Of a stretch of 64,000 nucleotides of DNA, positions 23,331 to 34,989 are shown in pieces (position 1 is the stretch's first letter; each line of letters opens with the position of its first letter). The notes beneath the pieces were generated by a model. The model had not been told where the DNA came from. It saw only the letters and a program-made list of their open reading frames with translations, and did not search any database. The stretch comes from Dermanyssus gallinae (lineage: Eukaryota > Arthropoda > Arachnida > Mesostigmata > Dermanyssidae). The stretch spans positions 99,501 to 163,500 of the forward strand of contig QVRM01002189.1 of assembly GCA_003439945.1 (NCBI GenBank), given 5' to 3'. The translations under genes and the position numbers were made by a program.

Positions 23331-25624
23331 AACGTTAGGAATACCGACGACGCTTCTACAACCCGCGGTACAGTCTATGTACTTATAGGGTTTATAGCAC
23401 TGCGAACCGTGACCCTGAAAAGACGACCCGAAACGGGAAACGTGACTACAGCGTTTGTGAGCGAGTCATCGTCAGCGTCGTCGACGTCGTCATCGTCGTC
23501 GGCGGCATCGGAGGCGGCGGTGGAGGCGGCGGTGACGCCGTCTGTCTCTTTCTCGGTCTCATTTACGAAAGCAAGGAGGCCACCCAGTTAAAGGCTGCTT
23601 AGCGGACTGTCGACGGACTGCTACTACTACGACTACTACTACTACTACTACTGGTACTGACGTCTAACCAACTACCCAATCTCCTCCAAGTGCCCCCCCC
23701 CCTTGGCGGCCCGACGTGCTCGACATGCCAACTGCTTCCCGTCAACACTTGCTGCTACGCCAAAGTCGTCGTCGCGCACCCCACATAGCCGAGGAGAATA
23801 CGAGAGACTGGCCGGAGGCGGCCGACGATCTTCGTCTCGGCGCGCCCCAGCGGCGACCGGCCAAGACGGTGAAGTTTCGAGTTAAGTCGACTGAGTCAAG
23901 ACTGAAGGGCCGGGGGGAGGCGGGGGGGGGGAGAGGTGTGGCAGTGCTACGGCGTTGCCGCTGACGCCCGGCGCCGGTCTGGTCCCGGCTGTTGTTGTGT
24001 TCGTCGAGCGGCCCGCCGTGTGAGATGCTCTTCCCGTCGACGAGTTGCTGCCGCCGAGAGTTTGCAGGTCATTCTACTGACCCCCAACCATTTAAACCCT
24101 CTCCTCTTCGGCGCGCGCGCTACCTAATCTAGCGGTCTCTTCGTGTACCCTTTCGACGCCTCTCTCGTTGGTGCAGCTCGTTGTCTTGCGCTATATTCGG
24201 CGTAGTCGGCACGCCGCAGAACGACAGAAAGGGAGAGAGAGTGTGAGAGAAAAAGGACAAAGAACAATATAAAGAGGACAGGAATACGAATGGGGGAACA
24301 GGGATGAGGGTGACCAGACACTGAGGCAAGCCAGGGTGTGACGCACACCACTGTGGTCTACGCGCGTTCCTTCTCCGTGTGGGGAAAAGGGGGGGGGGAG
24401 GGCAAGTTGCGAACTCGTGCACAGGGGCACAGCAGCAGCAGTTGTCACCGATGCATCTAATTGCAACGAAGGCTGAAGGAAGTAAAAGCTGAGCAGCCTT
24501 GGCTGTCAGAGGTTGGGGACCACCTCCTCTGACAACCACGGCATCAGTATTAGACGCATATAAATGTTATTTTGTGTGTATAATTTTATTTTTCTAAATT
24601 AAGTAGACTGGTTGAGGGGAGTAAAACTTCATCAAAAATTATTATACCTAGCTGCATACGGGAGTGGTGTCTAGTTTAGGAGTGACAATGAAATTTTATG
24701 TCATCCCTTTTTCTAATGTGGATGATCGAACATTACTTTACAAAAAGTGCCCTTGTGGGTAAACAACCTGTTCGGTGGAGAAATTATACATGCCGACAGG
24801 TTTGTAAAAAAATGTTTCGTCTGATACTCATCTTGGTTACAAGAAAGCCCATTGAGAACAATTTTAAAAAAATAGATTTTTTTATTTCTACTTCTCTTAC
24901 ATTCAGGTTCAATAACTTGAAAACTTAGAACTGCGGTCAACGTTCATACAATACTCACGAAATTGTACATCTTACAGGGATAATTTGGTACCAATGGTTA
25001 ATTTTGTGACATAATTACAGTAAGCCGTTTTCCTCGCCCCCGATGTCGGACTCTTATAGGGTCCTGTGTAAAAAAAGAAGAGACGTTGGCGGCCACCAGA
25101 TACAGACCGTACACAAGCCGCCTTATCTTCTGTTTAAAAAAAATATATATAAGAACATTTTGGCAAACATATTATTGTCTTAGACAATTCCCTTTTTTGC
25201 CGACTTAATCCCTCTACCTATTTATATTTCCAAAATAATCAACAGTTCAAAATTGAAACATCGGGCTTGCGACTTGCTTTCAAATATTCAAGAGAGTGTA
25301 GCCCAGACGTCAGCCCGGCCTTTAACGAATTAGAGGTAACGCACGAGCGTGCGACGTACGGCGTCACCCATGCCCGACATCTATACGCACCTTCTCTATA
25401 GGGAAAGAAGAAGCCCCTGAATAGACTCCTTCTTATCTTTGATCACGCATTCCCTCCCACTTCTACGTTATATTGGTATACAGGTCACGCACGGTCGTTT
25501 TGGAACTTGACTACAGTTGCTAGGTCACCTCGGCCTTGCTACAGACCAGAATGGGTCACCTAGCAGCGGTCATCGAAGAATGCCCTGTAATTTTACGGCT
25601 CCATGAGAAAGCTGCCTGCGAGTC

Positions 25625-26066
25625 CCAAACCCCATCCGATTCCTACATTAAGAGACGTCGCATTGCGTTTCGCGGGGGCCACGGACGGCAGGTGCCAGGC
25701 AATCGAGCTTCCTCATCCGCAGCAAGCCCCGTCGGCCTTTTAGCCGGCTGCATGTGGCGCGGGGCTGGGGCAAGCTGCTTGCAAAAGGAGGTCTAACAAG
25801 AGCAAGATGTTCAACTCTCGGAGCCTTCTGTCGGACGCCCAACTGGCACGAGAACGGACTGTAACGCGTCGGTAAACCTCCTGTTAGGTTTACCGACGCG
25901 CCGCAGTCCCTTCTCGACCTTCTGCCCACAGTGGAGAGCCTCCTGACCCAGTCATAATGACTAAGCCTTACCCGATTCCTATACTGAGAAACGTCGCATT
26001 CAGTTTTGTTGGGTATTGCGACCTTTACTGAGGGCGAGGGCCAAGTAATCAAGCTTCCCATCTGGA
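25625..26066. repeat. Direct repeat pair flanking an inverted repeat
   Basis: Segments at about 25,625-25,720 and 25,951-26,066 share blocks such as CCGATTCCTA, then ACGTCGCATT, then CAATCGAGCTTCC / TAATCAAGCTTCC, in the same order and orientation. Between them lies a hairpin with perfect 15-bp arms (25,865-25,879 and 25,886-25,900), whose arms continue with weaker pairing for a further 20-30 bp each side. The element is unassigned. Confidence 0.75.
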
Positions 26067-26250
26067 GAGTTTACTCAATTATTATCTTAGTCAGCTGGAC
26101 TAGATACACGGCTGCAATCCAGAGAGATGCCTCTTGTCTTCGAAGCAAAGTTATTAACGCTGAGGAAGGAAACAAGACCCATTGCTTGTTCATTGTTCAT
26201 TGGACGGCTGGCTTTGAAAATCTGTATCTGCGACAGAATAGACCCCTTAA

Positions 26251-26750
26251 GTGAAGGACAGTGACAAACATCAGCTAGGGTTTGCGACGCACGCTAGGCT
26301 GGAAATTGCGGTGCACTCGGCCAGGGAATTTGCTAAATTTCGCAAGGAGCTGACTGCTAGATTAAAGTTCGCGTTCAGTAAGGCCTTTACTACAGTGCGC
26401 AGGGGGTACTTGTTGAGAGTGTGGGTCAGAAGACCCGCGTGCACGGCTACGTCCTAGTGGCCTACCAGGAAGCCTCCAAGTTGATGGTGTCGAGTGATGA
26501 GATGATTATATCAAAGACAGTTTTTTAGCAAGGAGATCCGTTTGGGCCGCCTTCGTTAGGACAGCGGTTAATAATCTGGTGGCATCGCTAAAATGCCCAC
26601 TTTATGGTACCTAGACGACGGAGTTCTCCGCGGCTCCTCTCGAGGGCGTTTTAAAAAGTGTGTATTTGGTTCGCAAACATAGGGCGAGAAGCGGAGCGGA
26701 ACTGAACGCAGCTAAGTGCGAAGCATTGCATCAGTCTAAGGACTCTACGT
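26251..26750 (+). mobile_element. Decayed non-LTR reverse transcriptase fragment
   Basis: RT motifs appear in order: KFAFSKAFTTVRR (motif A, where the usual catalytic Asp is Ala), stop-QGDPFGPPS (motif B, normally QQGDPLGP), WYLDDGVL with an intact YxDD at 26,608-26,619, and AELNAAKCEAL. Frameshifts lie between them. The copy sits antisense in the CAPS e8-e9 intron. Confidence 0.68.
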
Positions 26751-26969
26751 GGGTAAATAATGCATCTGCGATTCCAGGTTAACTCACATATTAAAAGGAG
26801 TGAACCTAGACGGCGGAGTTGATAACTGCCCAAGCTCACGACGTTCAATAACGGTGGAACCAAGCAACGCATGATGACACTGGGTGTTCAACCTGGAGCA
26901 CCAGCATGACTCTAAGATAAGGGCACTCCCACCGGTATCAAAAGGAGAATTGGGCCTTTCCGACCTTGT

Positions 26970-26971
<2 letters not shown>

Positions 26972-27022
<51 letters not shown>
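26972..27022. repeat. (TA)n microsatellite
   Basis: Uninterrupted TA dinucleotides in intron e8-e9, about 220 bp downstream (gene sense) of exon e8. Confidence 0.96.
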
Positions 27023-27025
<3 letters not shown>

Positions 27026-27239
27026 AGCTAATTCATGTGCATCTATACATTCATATATTTATACTATGTATCGAGACTGACGTATCTGTATGCGCTTTGT
27101 TATCATTAGCAAGATATCAACACAAAACGCCCCCCCTGGGGGCATGTGTACTAACAACAGAACTGCTAGTGATACCAGAGTCTAAACATATGTGCAACCC
27201 GTACGCGATGCCGATATCGCTCGCTTCACCACTGCCTAC

Positions 27240-27408
27240 CTTTGACCTCCCATTTCTCCTTTTCGAAGCCTTTTTGTAGGGACTGTGCTATCGAAGCTTC
27301 CATGAGATCCACATAACGCACCACCTGCGGGGCGAAGGTGTCCCGTAGATGTTGGTGAAATCGCCCTCCACTCAGGTTCTCGTCCATGCGAAGGTAGTCA
27401 TTTAGAAC
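27240..27408 (-). CDS. Cadps: CAPS exon e8
   Basis: The exon encodes [40 protein letters not shown] and [16 protein letters not shown]. This is the conserved [17 protein letters not shown] block of the CAPS MUN region. The acceptor is cctgtttgcag|GTTCTA and the donor is TCAAAG|GTAGGC after the first base of a glycine codon. In vertebrate CAPS a long Asn/Pro/Leu-rich linker follows this block; here the frame passes directly into e9. Confidence 0.96.
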
Positions 27409-28083
27409 CTGCAAACAGGCACCCGTAGAACAGATGCGCAAACGCATAAACACACGCCACGTCGACATTTAGCAAAGGCCAAACTCCAAAAATCTACCCT
27501 CGTATTAGGCACAGTTGGGCCTATCGTCCTAATAAAAGCTAAGCAAATTGTTCACGACGCTGCGGTTTGTCCGCCTTCGCAACCAGCTTTTAGAGCCAAG
27601 AGCCAAGCTCAGAATCTCTCACAGCGTGCGGTATTGAACATTGACAGCAGTAAAACCCCCGACGTATGCCTCTTTAAAATCTGGTTTATCTTATTGATGC
27701 CCCAGTTGGATTTGTCCAAAAAACTGGATATAAAAGCAGAACGCCGGGACGCTCTAGAATAAATTATTTAAAAATGAAAAACATTTTTAAGGAGGTTATT
27801 TTTAATTTTAGACCATCCTCCTTCCCCTACGGGCTTGGAACTCATCCTGAGGCATACCTTCAATGCAACAAGGGTCGGACATGTTGAGATATCTAGGGTT
27901 TTCCCCAACAGTCCTTATGGCAGCATGCAACCATGACTAGAGCACTAGTCCCCCACTAGACCACGCCGCCACGCTGCTAGGACGCTTAAACCTGCTCCAA
28001 CTTTTTTCGGGCTAGCTTCTACTGTGTCTAAATACACAAACAGACTGTGCGTGCCAAGCGGCTGCACATTAGGACGCACTTAC
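27409..28083 (-). other. CAPS intron e7-e8
   Basis: 675 bp of unique sequence with no recognisable feature. Confidence 0.9.
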
Positions 28084-28212
28084 CTGGAAGAGGGGGAACG
28101 AGTCCCAGGTATCCGCGGGCTGGTCATCTAACACTGCATCCATATCCACGGCAAATAAGGACCAGAAGATCTCGGCGTGTTCTACGAGCAGATCACTGAA
28201 CCACGCAAATGC
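28084..28212 (-). CDS. Cadps: CAPS exon e7
   Basis: Exactly 43 codons, phase 0 on both sides: [39 protein letters not shown] and PLFQ. It aligns without a gap to the vertebrate segment AFAWWSDLMVEHAETF...TWDSFPLFQ. The acceptor is gcgatccacgcag|GCATTT and the donor is TTCCAG|GTAAGT. Because it is symmetric, skipping it would keep the frame, although no evidence of skipping can be seen here. Confidence 0.96.
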
Positions 28213-29144
28213 CTGCGTGGATCGCATTCACGCCGCCGCGTGAAGGTGGCGGTAACAGTAGTGGCAGAACCCGGCACGGGAATATCGGGCAAATGAAAGG
28301 AAAAACATAATTTAAATTGCCGAATCGACTGCAATGCGAGATTTTGCACTGCTCTTTTCTGCTCTAAACATTCTTGCGTTTAGCAATATTCTCCCCTCTC
28401 GTGACAAGGAACAACGACAGGGACACTGAATTGTGATTTCGGATTCACAGTTCCGAGCGGGACGGACACACAATAAAATAATAAGATAGGTCTTAACGTT
28501 GACGAACGGCAATGCAGGTGACACACACACACACATATAGACGACGAGTTGAACGACAAAGGGAGTGCGAAGGTACAAGGTGATGATAATATATGACCGA
28601 AGGCGAAGACGGCACGGTAGGGATAATTGTTGCATGTTGGCATTGCATAAAAGCAAAAAAAGACGAGACAACAACAACATGGCGCGACTATCATGAGTGC
28701 AATAGGCAGCTTGCTATTAGCGATTCTAACAACAACAACAATAACAACAACAACAATAGCGAGGTGTATAATAGTTACGTGCTATACATTGACTCGAGAT
28801 AGTAGTAAAACGTAGGCTAGATGCCCCAGTAGTGCCTCCATGTGGTCGCGCGATCGTATGATAACGGTAACTACAATACCAACACCAACAGCATGTACCA
28901 AGCAGCAAGCACACCGAGGACACGTGGGTTATTTGCCAAGAGCACCGTAAGACACTGACAAGGGGCCCCGGCCGCCTTCGTTCGTGTGTTCAAACCGTCA
29001 CCGTGTATTGTTTTGGGCATTCGACAGCAGAGGTGGGGGGTTTGCACCGAATGGCAGACACAGATTGTGTACACTGGCTATACATATAATACATGCCACA
29101 TATACGGATGAGGGTGAACCCAAGCAGGAATACACACGCGACCT

Positions 29145-29146
<2 letters not shown>

Positions 29147-29236
<90 letters not shown>

Positions 29237-29239
29237 TAT
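29147..29239. repeat. (TA)n microsatellite, about 90 bp
   Basis: The longest uninterrupted TA tract in the window, in intron e6-e7. Confidence 0.97.
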
Positions 29240-30967
29240 GAATAGGCCAAGCTTCCAGCGGAGTCGAGAAGAGATAAGATCTGCAGATCTTCTTGACCCT
29301 GAAGTATAATGCGGTAACTATGAAAGACAACAGGTATCGCCTGCTCTGTACCAACGGCGATGTCAGTATCGTTTCTGCCAGGAAGGGGAATTGGTCTGAT
29401 GAGGATGTTGTTGTTGTTGTTGTGGTTTTGCCGATGTTATTGTTGGTGGTGTCGCACGTGGCGACGCAGCCTAACTCAACTTCGAGGATGGCTGCTGATT
29501 CACTGTCACTGGCTTAGCCTGTGGAGTTGTGGTTAGGAGGACGCTGGAAACACGACACTCACCCGGTCCTGAAGTATATTTCATTCGTTTGCGATTGAGG
29601 TGAAGGAGATTGGCGAGATGAAGTTGTTGTTGTTGGTGTTGTTGGATCGGTGGATTCGGACCGTGGTGGTTTCGGATGATGGAGGTTGGTTCGTTGATGA
29701 AGGATTCGGTGATCGTTGAAGGTTGTGATTGGTGAGGGATCGGAGGAGTCGAATGGTAGCAGAAGTGGCAGCAGCAGAATACATACGAGTACCAGTCGTG
29801 GCAGAGTTAAAGGAAGTAAGAGAGGAGAGGAAATTGAAGCGCGCGTGAAGCGGTAGAACTAGGCCTTAGGCCTTTATAGACTGCACCGCGCACCTCAAGG
29901 ATCATAGGCATTACCCATACTTATTCAGACATACATACATACACACACACGCACGCACGCACGCACGAACGAACAATACGAGCACATCATGTATGTTGGT
30001 GCACGGAAGCACTTCACAAAACAGTGGTGCCGGTGCTATCACGCTTGCTCACTCCACACCAGAAAGTGGATTATTATTGTATCATTATTAGTAGTTATAA
30101 AAATTGTGAGGGTGCGCGACATCTGCTTTTAGTACTGCTAACCTAACCGTATGTGCTCGCGGTGAAACTGGACTGGACCTCATTGCAACGCACATTCACA
30201 TATAATTTTGAGAACTTGAGTTATATTCTTGAGAATATTGAATTCTTAGTTGTGCAACTATAGCTAAGGACATTCTGTCACAGAGACAAGCGACTCTCCA
30301 CGGTATGGACGCGTGCTCGCATGGATGTCAGTCTACAGCGTGTGTCCCTCTCTATTCTCAAACCAAATGTGTGCTCTGTTCTCTACCGATTGTACTCTAC
30401 TAAAAAACCTAACGTACGCGCATTTTTCCTCTGCCCTAAGACACAATTGATTAGAGTATGAAGTCGGAGAATGGTTAGGATCGTCTGTCGAGTTAGACTA
30501 GGTGAGTATTGCGGCTGAACAATTCGTCTATAATTATGATTATCATTGATATTTATGTGTCGCTTATGTGATCTGCCAGATAAGCGGCAAAGATCGAAGC
30601 CAACGCGGCCATCTCGGATGATACGTATAATGTGAGGTAGGCGGACAATGGGACAAACGGACAGTCGATCTTGGCATACGATCGGTGGGCCATTCTCACG
30701 GTACACGGTCTGTATTTTTGAAACGACTGAGAACAGGCACCGATTGAGGTACGCGCACCACATGCGCGCACATAACTCCTATGTGTCTGCCTCTGTTTCT
30801 TAGTTGAGCGACTGCTACGTTGTGTGGCCAACACGGGCACGAATTCGGGGGTCTGTCTTCTTTGAACCTCTCTTCTTTATACGTCAACAATTCTACAACT
30901 GCACCCACCACGCTCATACGCTCATTCACATACAAACGCACGTAGAACAACGTGTATATATATATAT

Positions 30968-31100
30968 ATACGTTTAAGAACAACATACATACGTTTACAA
31001 ACAATACACATACGTTTACAAACATTATACATACGTTTACGGACAGCATACATACGTTTACGAACAACATACATATGTTTACGAACATCATACATATATA
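30968..31100. repeat. Minisatellite, about 21-bp unit
   Basis: Six or more imperfect copies of acatacgtttacaaacaa-type units within CAPS intron e6-e7. Confidence 0.9.
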
Positions 31101-31339
31101 CACGGACAACATTCATACAGACACACTCACATACGGACGCACGGACAACTGTGTATACATCGAACACGAGGATACACTATATACACAACACATCGAACAT
31201 GGAACACTACCTATATACATATACTACTATCTAAATGCCTATGTCTGAGTTGAGTTGAGACTCATTTCTACCAACCACATGTTTTCGAGACTTTTTGCAG
31301 TCGGGGGTGACACTCACCGAACGGAAGGTCTGTGGGAAG

Positions 31340-31805
31340 AAACACAGAGAGAGAGAGAGAGAAATACAGATATACAGAGACAGAGAGAGAGAGAAAGACA
31401 ACAAAAAGCGCACACAGAGCCACATGGAAAAAGAGCACACAAGAGTAGCAGCATAAAATCGAAATCGCGAACCGACATTGATCGGTCGCTGGGCGGGCGG
31501 TTTAAAAGCTTTGCCGTCGGGCAATCGTCGTCATCATCGTCATCTCCCTTTCTCTCTCTCGTATCATAGACGATCCAGCAGTTAGTGGCAGGCCGGTTGC
31601 AGCAGTAAAGCGGTTGCACGAACGAATAGCAGCGATGAGATATAGGCATAGGCAATAGGAAGATGGATGAAAGCGACTGTCTGACCGTGTATATTCGCCT
31701 TCGTTGTCGCCATCTTTACTGGTTCGTGCATCAAACGCAAATTCAAGCAAAACTATAGAGAGAGAGCGCACGAGAGAGATAGAGAGAAAGAGAGAGAGAA
31801 AGGAG
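31340..31805. repeat. GA-rich tracts
   Basis: (GA)n runs at about 31,340-31,400 and 31,757-31,805. Confidence 0.9.
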
Positions 31806-32933
31806 GGTGGGGGAGAGATAAACAGACAGATAGGAAGCAGGGGGCCGTAGGAGAAATTTCCGAGACCTTTAGGCGTCGAGAGGCGTTAAGGTGAGGTTTA
31901 AGGGGAAACAAGGCCAACTACCAACAAATCGACGTGACCGACATGTGGCCGCCGCCAGATATAGCCCGGTCTGATATACACAAACTCGTGGGTGGACTCT
32001 GAGGACATAATGATTGTCTGTCGATCGGGCGAGTTTTGCTGTTCCTTTGAATTGTTGTCGTCGATGTTTGATGTAGCATTGCTGGCGGGACGCAATCGAC
32101 GTTCAGCACCTAGGTGTAAGAAGAAATTCACGTAAAAGAAGCCAGGCAAACTAACAAAGCAGCAGAGCGGCAAACTGACGGGGCAAGATCGTCGTCCCGC
32201 AAGCGTGTCCCGCTGTCGAAATCGGCGCAGTGCAACTACTGCCGTACTACGGGGGGTAGCCAGGGGGAATAACGGTACGAAGCAGTAACAATCGTGCGAT
32301 AGCCAGCGTTACGTATGCAGGGTAGGTCAACACGCATATTGAAGGAAAGCGCGATCTTACCGGGGAGGATCCCGGCAAGTTATGATCGTAGAAGCAGCAG
32401 CAGCAACAGAGGTGATCTACTTAGCCCTAGGACATGGTTCACCGACCCCTCAAATTCCAAGGCCAAACCAGAGCCAGAGGACATTTTTTTCTGGCATAAC
32501 AACTACACGCCTATTCAACGCAGCGGTGACTACGTGATTAGGTAGTAGATGCAGTTTCGATATCAGTTCACTTTACATTCCGCTGAAAGTAGGTCATAGT
32601 ATAATATCAAGACAGAATAGCAACATTTTCTCGACGCTAATGCACAAACTCGGGCACGGGTAGGCCGCTCATTGCTCTAGCTGTTGATTTACCATGCTAA
32701 CCGTACAAGGGACGCTTTTTGCTAGCCTTATGTACACGCACGTATGTAAGTCCTGCTGAGAAGCAATTTAAATACTCAAAAACAAGCATTTGTTGTCTCT
32801 GCTTCTCTAGCAGAAGCGTCACTGACGTCATCGATCTAGAGGTTGGCAGGCGCGATCGAAAAGCAACCGAAAAGACGGCTTTAGAAACTTAGCACTGCCA
32901 ACATGCAGGTCCTCCGGGGCGGCTCCGGGTTAC

Positions 32934-33043
32934 CTCAGCATAGTGTTCATTGTTTTGCTGCAGAAGGTCAACGCAGAGCTCTGCTAGATGTATGAGGTCT
33001 TCGAGGCGTTTACTCGGCGGCTGACCCATATCCATGATTGCGT
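32934..33043 (-). CDS. Cadps: CAPS exon e6
   Basis: The exon encodes AIMDMGQPPSKRLED, LIHLAELCVDLL and QQNNEHYAE. These match the family block written KKLEDTIRLAEL...QQNEEHHAE in vertebrates. The acceptor is cttaatattacag|ACGC and the donor is GCTGAG|GTAACC at a codon boundary. The first two bases complete a codon begun in e5. A weaker acceptor after GGGTCAG would remove eight residues and shift no frame-critical residue. Confidence 0.93.
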
Positions 33044-33826
33044 CTGTAATATTAAGCAGAATATCATCATCATCATCATCATCATTATCATCAGCTTACA
33101 AATAAAGCATTGATGTTCTTCTTTTTGTTTAGAATGGTGTTGTTGTTGTTATTGTTGTTGTTGATGCTGCTGTTGTTGTTGTTGTTCTATTGTCATTTGT
33201 TTGCAGCCAGCCACCTGCTCTGACCCTGGGTTGTTCAACAACCACAGATATTATTCTGTTCACTAAGTCAAAAGTCGTAGTAGTGGTAGTAACGTCATTG
33301 CTGTTGTTGACGTTGCTTTCCTTCTGTAGTGTTTGGATTTAGCCTAGAGTTATGTGTAGGATGGAGCCTAGAGTTATGTGAATACCTCTAGAAGGGCTTC
33401 GATTGCGTAAGTTCTTTTGTTGTAGGCATTACGACCGCTTTTATTAACAGCAACAAAAAACGTATAACTGTCTTTTCTGGATTTAATATGTAAAAATGCT
33501 GCTTAACGTGCTATCTCTGGACGCGTTGGTATTCTAATGTTCGTTTTTATTCTCTCAGCTATCTAACGTTTGCATAATAGTTGCCACGAAATAAAATAAC
33601 GTTTCGATATGCGCGTACTTAACACTAAAAGGACGTATCACGTATAAATTAACTGCAGATCAATCAAAGTACGAATTCTACATCCGTTTAACTGAAAACT
33701 CAACGTCGCACTCTATCCAACCAAAATGCTTGCGTTATGTTCAATCAATTAGGTACTACTACAACTTCAGTTTAAGTAAAAATATAAGCCACTAGGCTAG
33801 AAAGTAGGTATAGCTTTGCTTTGCAA

Positions 33827-33862
<36 letters not shown>

Positions 33863-34416
33863 AAAAAGAAGAATCTTAAAGGATATTATTACCTTTGACA
33901 GCCCAAGAAGCGCAATTCTACGAGTTGTCACACATGCCGAGTTGCAGAATTGAGGAAACCAAAGATACAAGGAATGCTAAAATGCATCTAGCTACGTACG
34001 TTAGTGTCGCTTTTGGTCAGCTCTTGACGTGACTAAATATAGCGACGTACTCTACGAGAGAGGACTTGGTCACAAAGCAGCGAAATATCCGGAGGCATCT
34101 CTCGAGGAAAATCAAATCAAATCCACCGTCTCATTAAAGCTCTTTAAACGACAAGGACTCCGTATGAGCAACGTGTTTTGTAACCTATTGTCTTTTTATA
34201 TATTTTACAGACTACGTCATTTCGAAGAAAATGTATTTTCGATTTCGATTACCGACAGCCGACAGAACCTGGCACTTGAGCAAACGCAGAGCCGAAGAAA
34301 CAGTTAAGTTCTCCTTAATAACATAGATGCTTTTGCCTAGATTATAGTAGAAGCTCTGCATCGCCGTAGTCGACTAGTTAAAAATACTCAGCTGTATAAA
34401 GCTTTAATTCACGCTC

Positions 34417-34469
<53 letters not shown>

Positions 34470-34744
34470 TACTTGCCGATGATTGTTTGCGACGCTTGCA
34501 TGGAGATTGGGAGCTACCAAGCGATGAGTGTCATGACAGGAATCAATCTTTTTTCACAATTTTAATTTCTTTCTGTCTCAACAAGAATGGCAACAAACAC
34601 AACAGCTGTGAATGTGTGAAATCATCTAGTTTTGTTTTTTCTATCCTTATCATGCTGTCTGCCTGTTGTTATCAGCTGCGTTTTGGTTGTCGATAGCGAA
34701 CTTTGTATTATTATTATTATTAATTGTCGAATAGCGCTACTAAC
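33044..34744 (-). other. CAPS intron e5-e6
   Basis: About 1.7 kb, holding short (TCA)n at 33,063-33,090, (TTG)n at 33,135-33,187 and (TA)n at 33,828-33,859 and 34,419-34,465. No gene is seen in it. Confidence 0.85.
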
Positions 34745-34989
34745 ATTCATCATGCTGTTGACGTAGCGCCGACTCGCCTCCGCTACCGTCCGCTGTTTTG
34801 GGCGTCGAGCGGGCCTGCTCAGAGATTCGCGTGTAGTTGACGAGGGCAGCGCTCTCTAAGCATTTCTTAATGATGCCGCGGACCTCTTCGGGTGGCGCCG
34901 GTGTCATGACGTCTCGCATAAGCACCCGTTCTAGCAGAGATAAGGTTGCCTTCAGCGCGCCTTCAGGTCGTCCGAACGGGAAGCAGTAC
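34745..34989 (-). CDS. Cadps: CAPS exon e5
   Basis: The exon encodes [44 protein letters not shown] and [14 protein letters not shown], a highly conserved CAPS stretch. A poorly conserved Ser/Gly-rich end ([17 protein letters not shown]) follows. The acceptor is cccactggcag|GTACTGC. The donor is uncertain between GAAT|GTTAGT (used here) and GGACG|GTAGCG 45 nt earlier. Both leave the same phase and join e6 in frame; I prefer the first because positions +4 to +6 fit the consensus better. The frame stays open far upstream into the intron, which is chance read-through. Confidence 0.92.

Larger units (their letters stand above)
23036..27239 (-). other. CAPS intron e8-e9
   Basis: About 4.2 kb. From right to left it holds (TA)n at 26,972-27,022, a decayed LINE reverse transcriptase on the plus strand, a repeat cluster at 25.6-26.07 kb with direct copies and a hairpin, AT-rich unique DNA, a GC-rich island at 23.4-24.5 kb and AAC/GAC repeats at 23.08-23.33 kb. 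The vertebrate Asn/Pro/Leu-rich linker, which would fall here, was not found. Confidence 0.85.
28213..32933 (-). other. CAPS intron e6-e7
   Basis: About 4.7 kb, with a long (TA)n at 29,147-29,239, a minisatellite at 30,968-31,100, GA-rich tracts at 31,340-31,400 and 31,757-31,805, and (AAC)n near 28,730. No exon with recognisable homology was found. Confidence 0.85.

Noticed and set aside
29572..29870. Open minus-strand frame without ATG ending at a GTGAGT donor in intron e6-e7
   Set aside because: Leu- and Pro/Thr-rich low complexity, no convincing acceptor, and its end phase does not match exon e7.
30968..31140. CRISPR-like regular repeat spacing
   Set aside because: Units are contiguous, imperfect and without unique spacers; it is a minisatellite in a eukaryotic intron.
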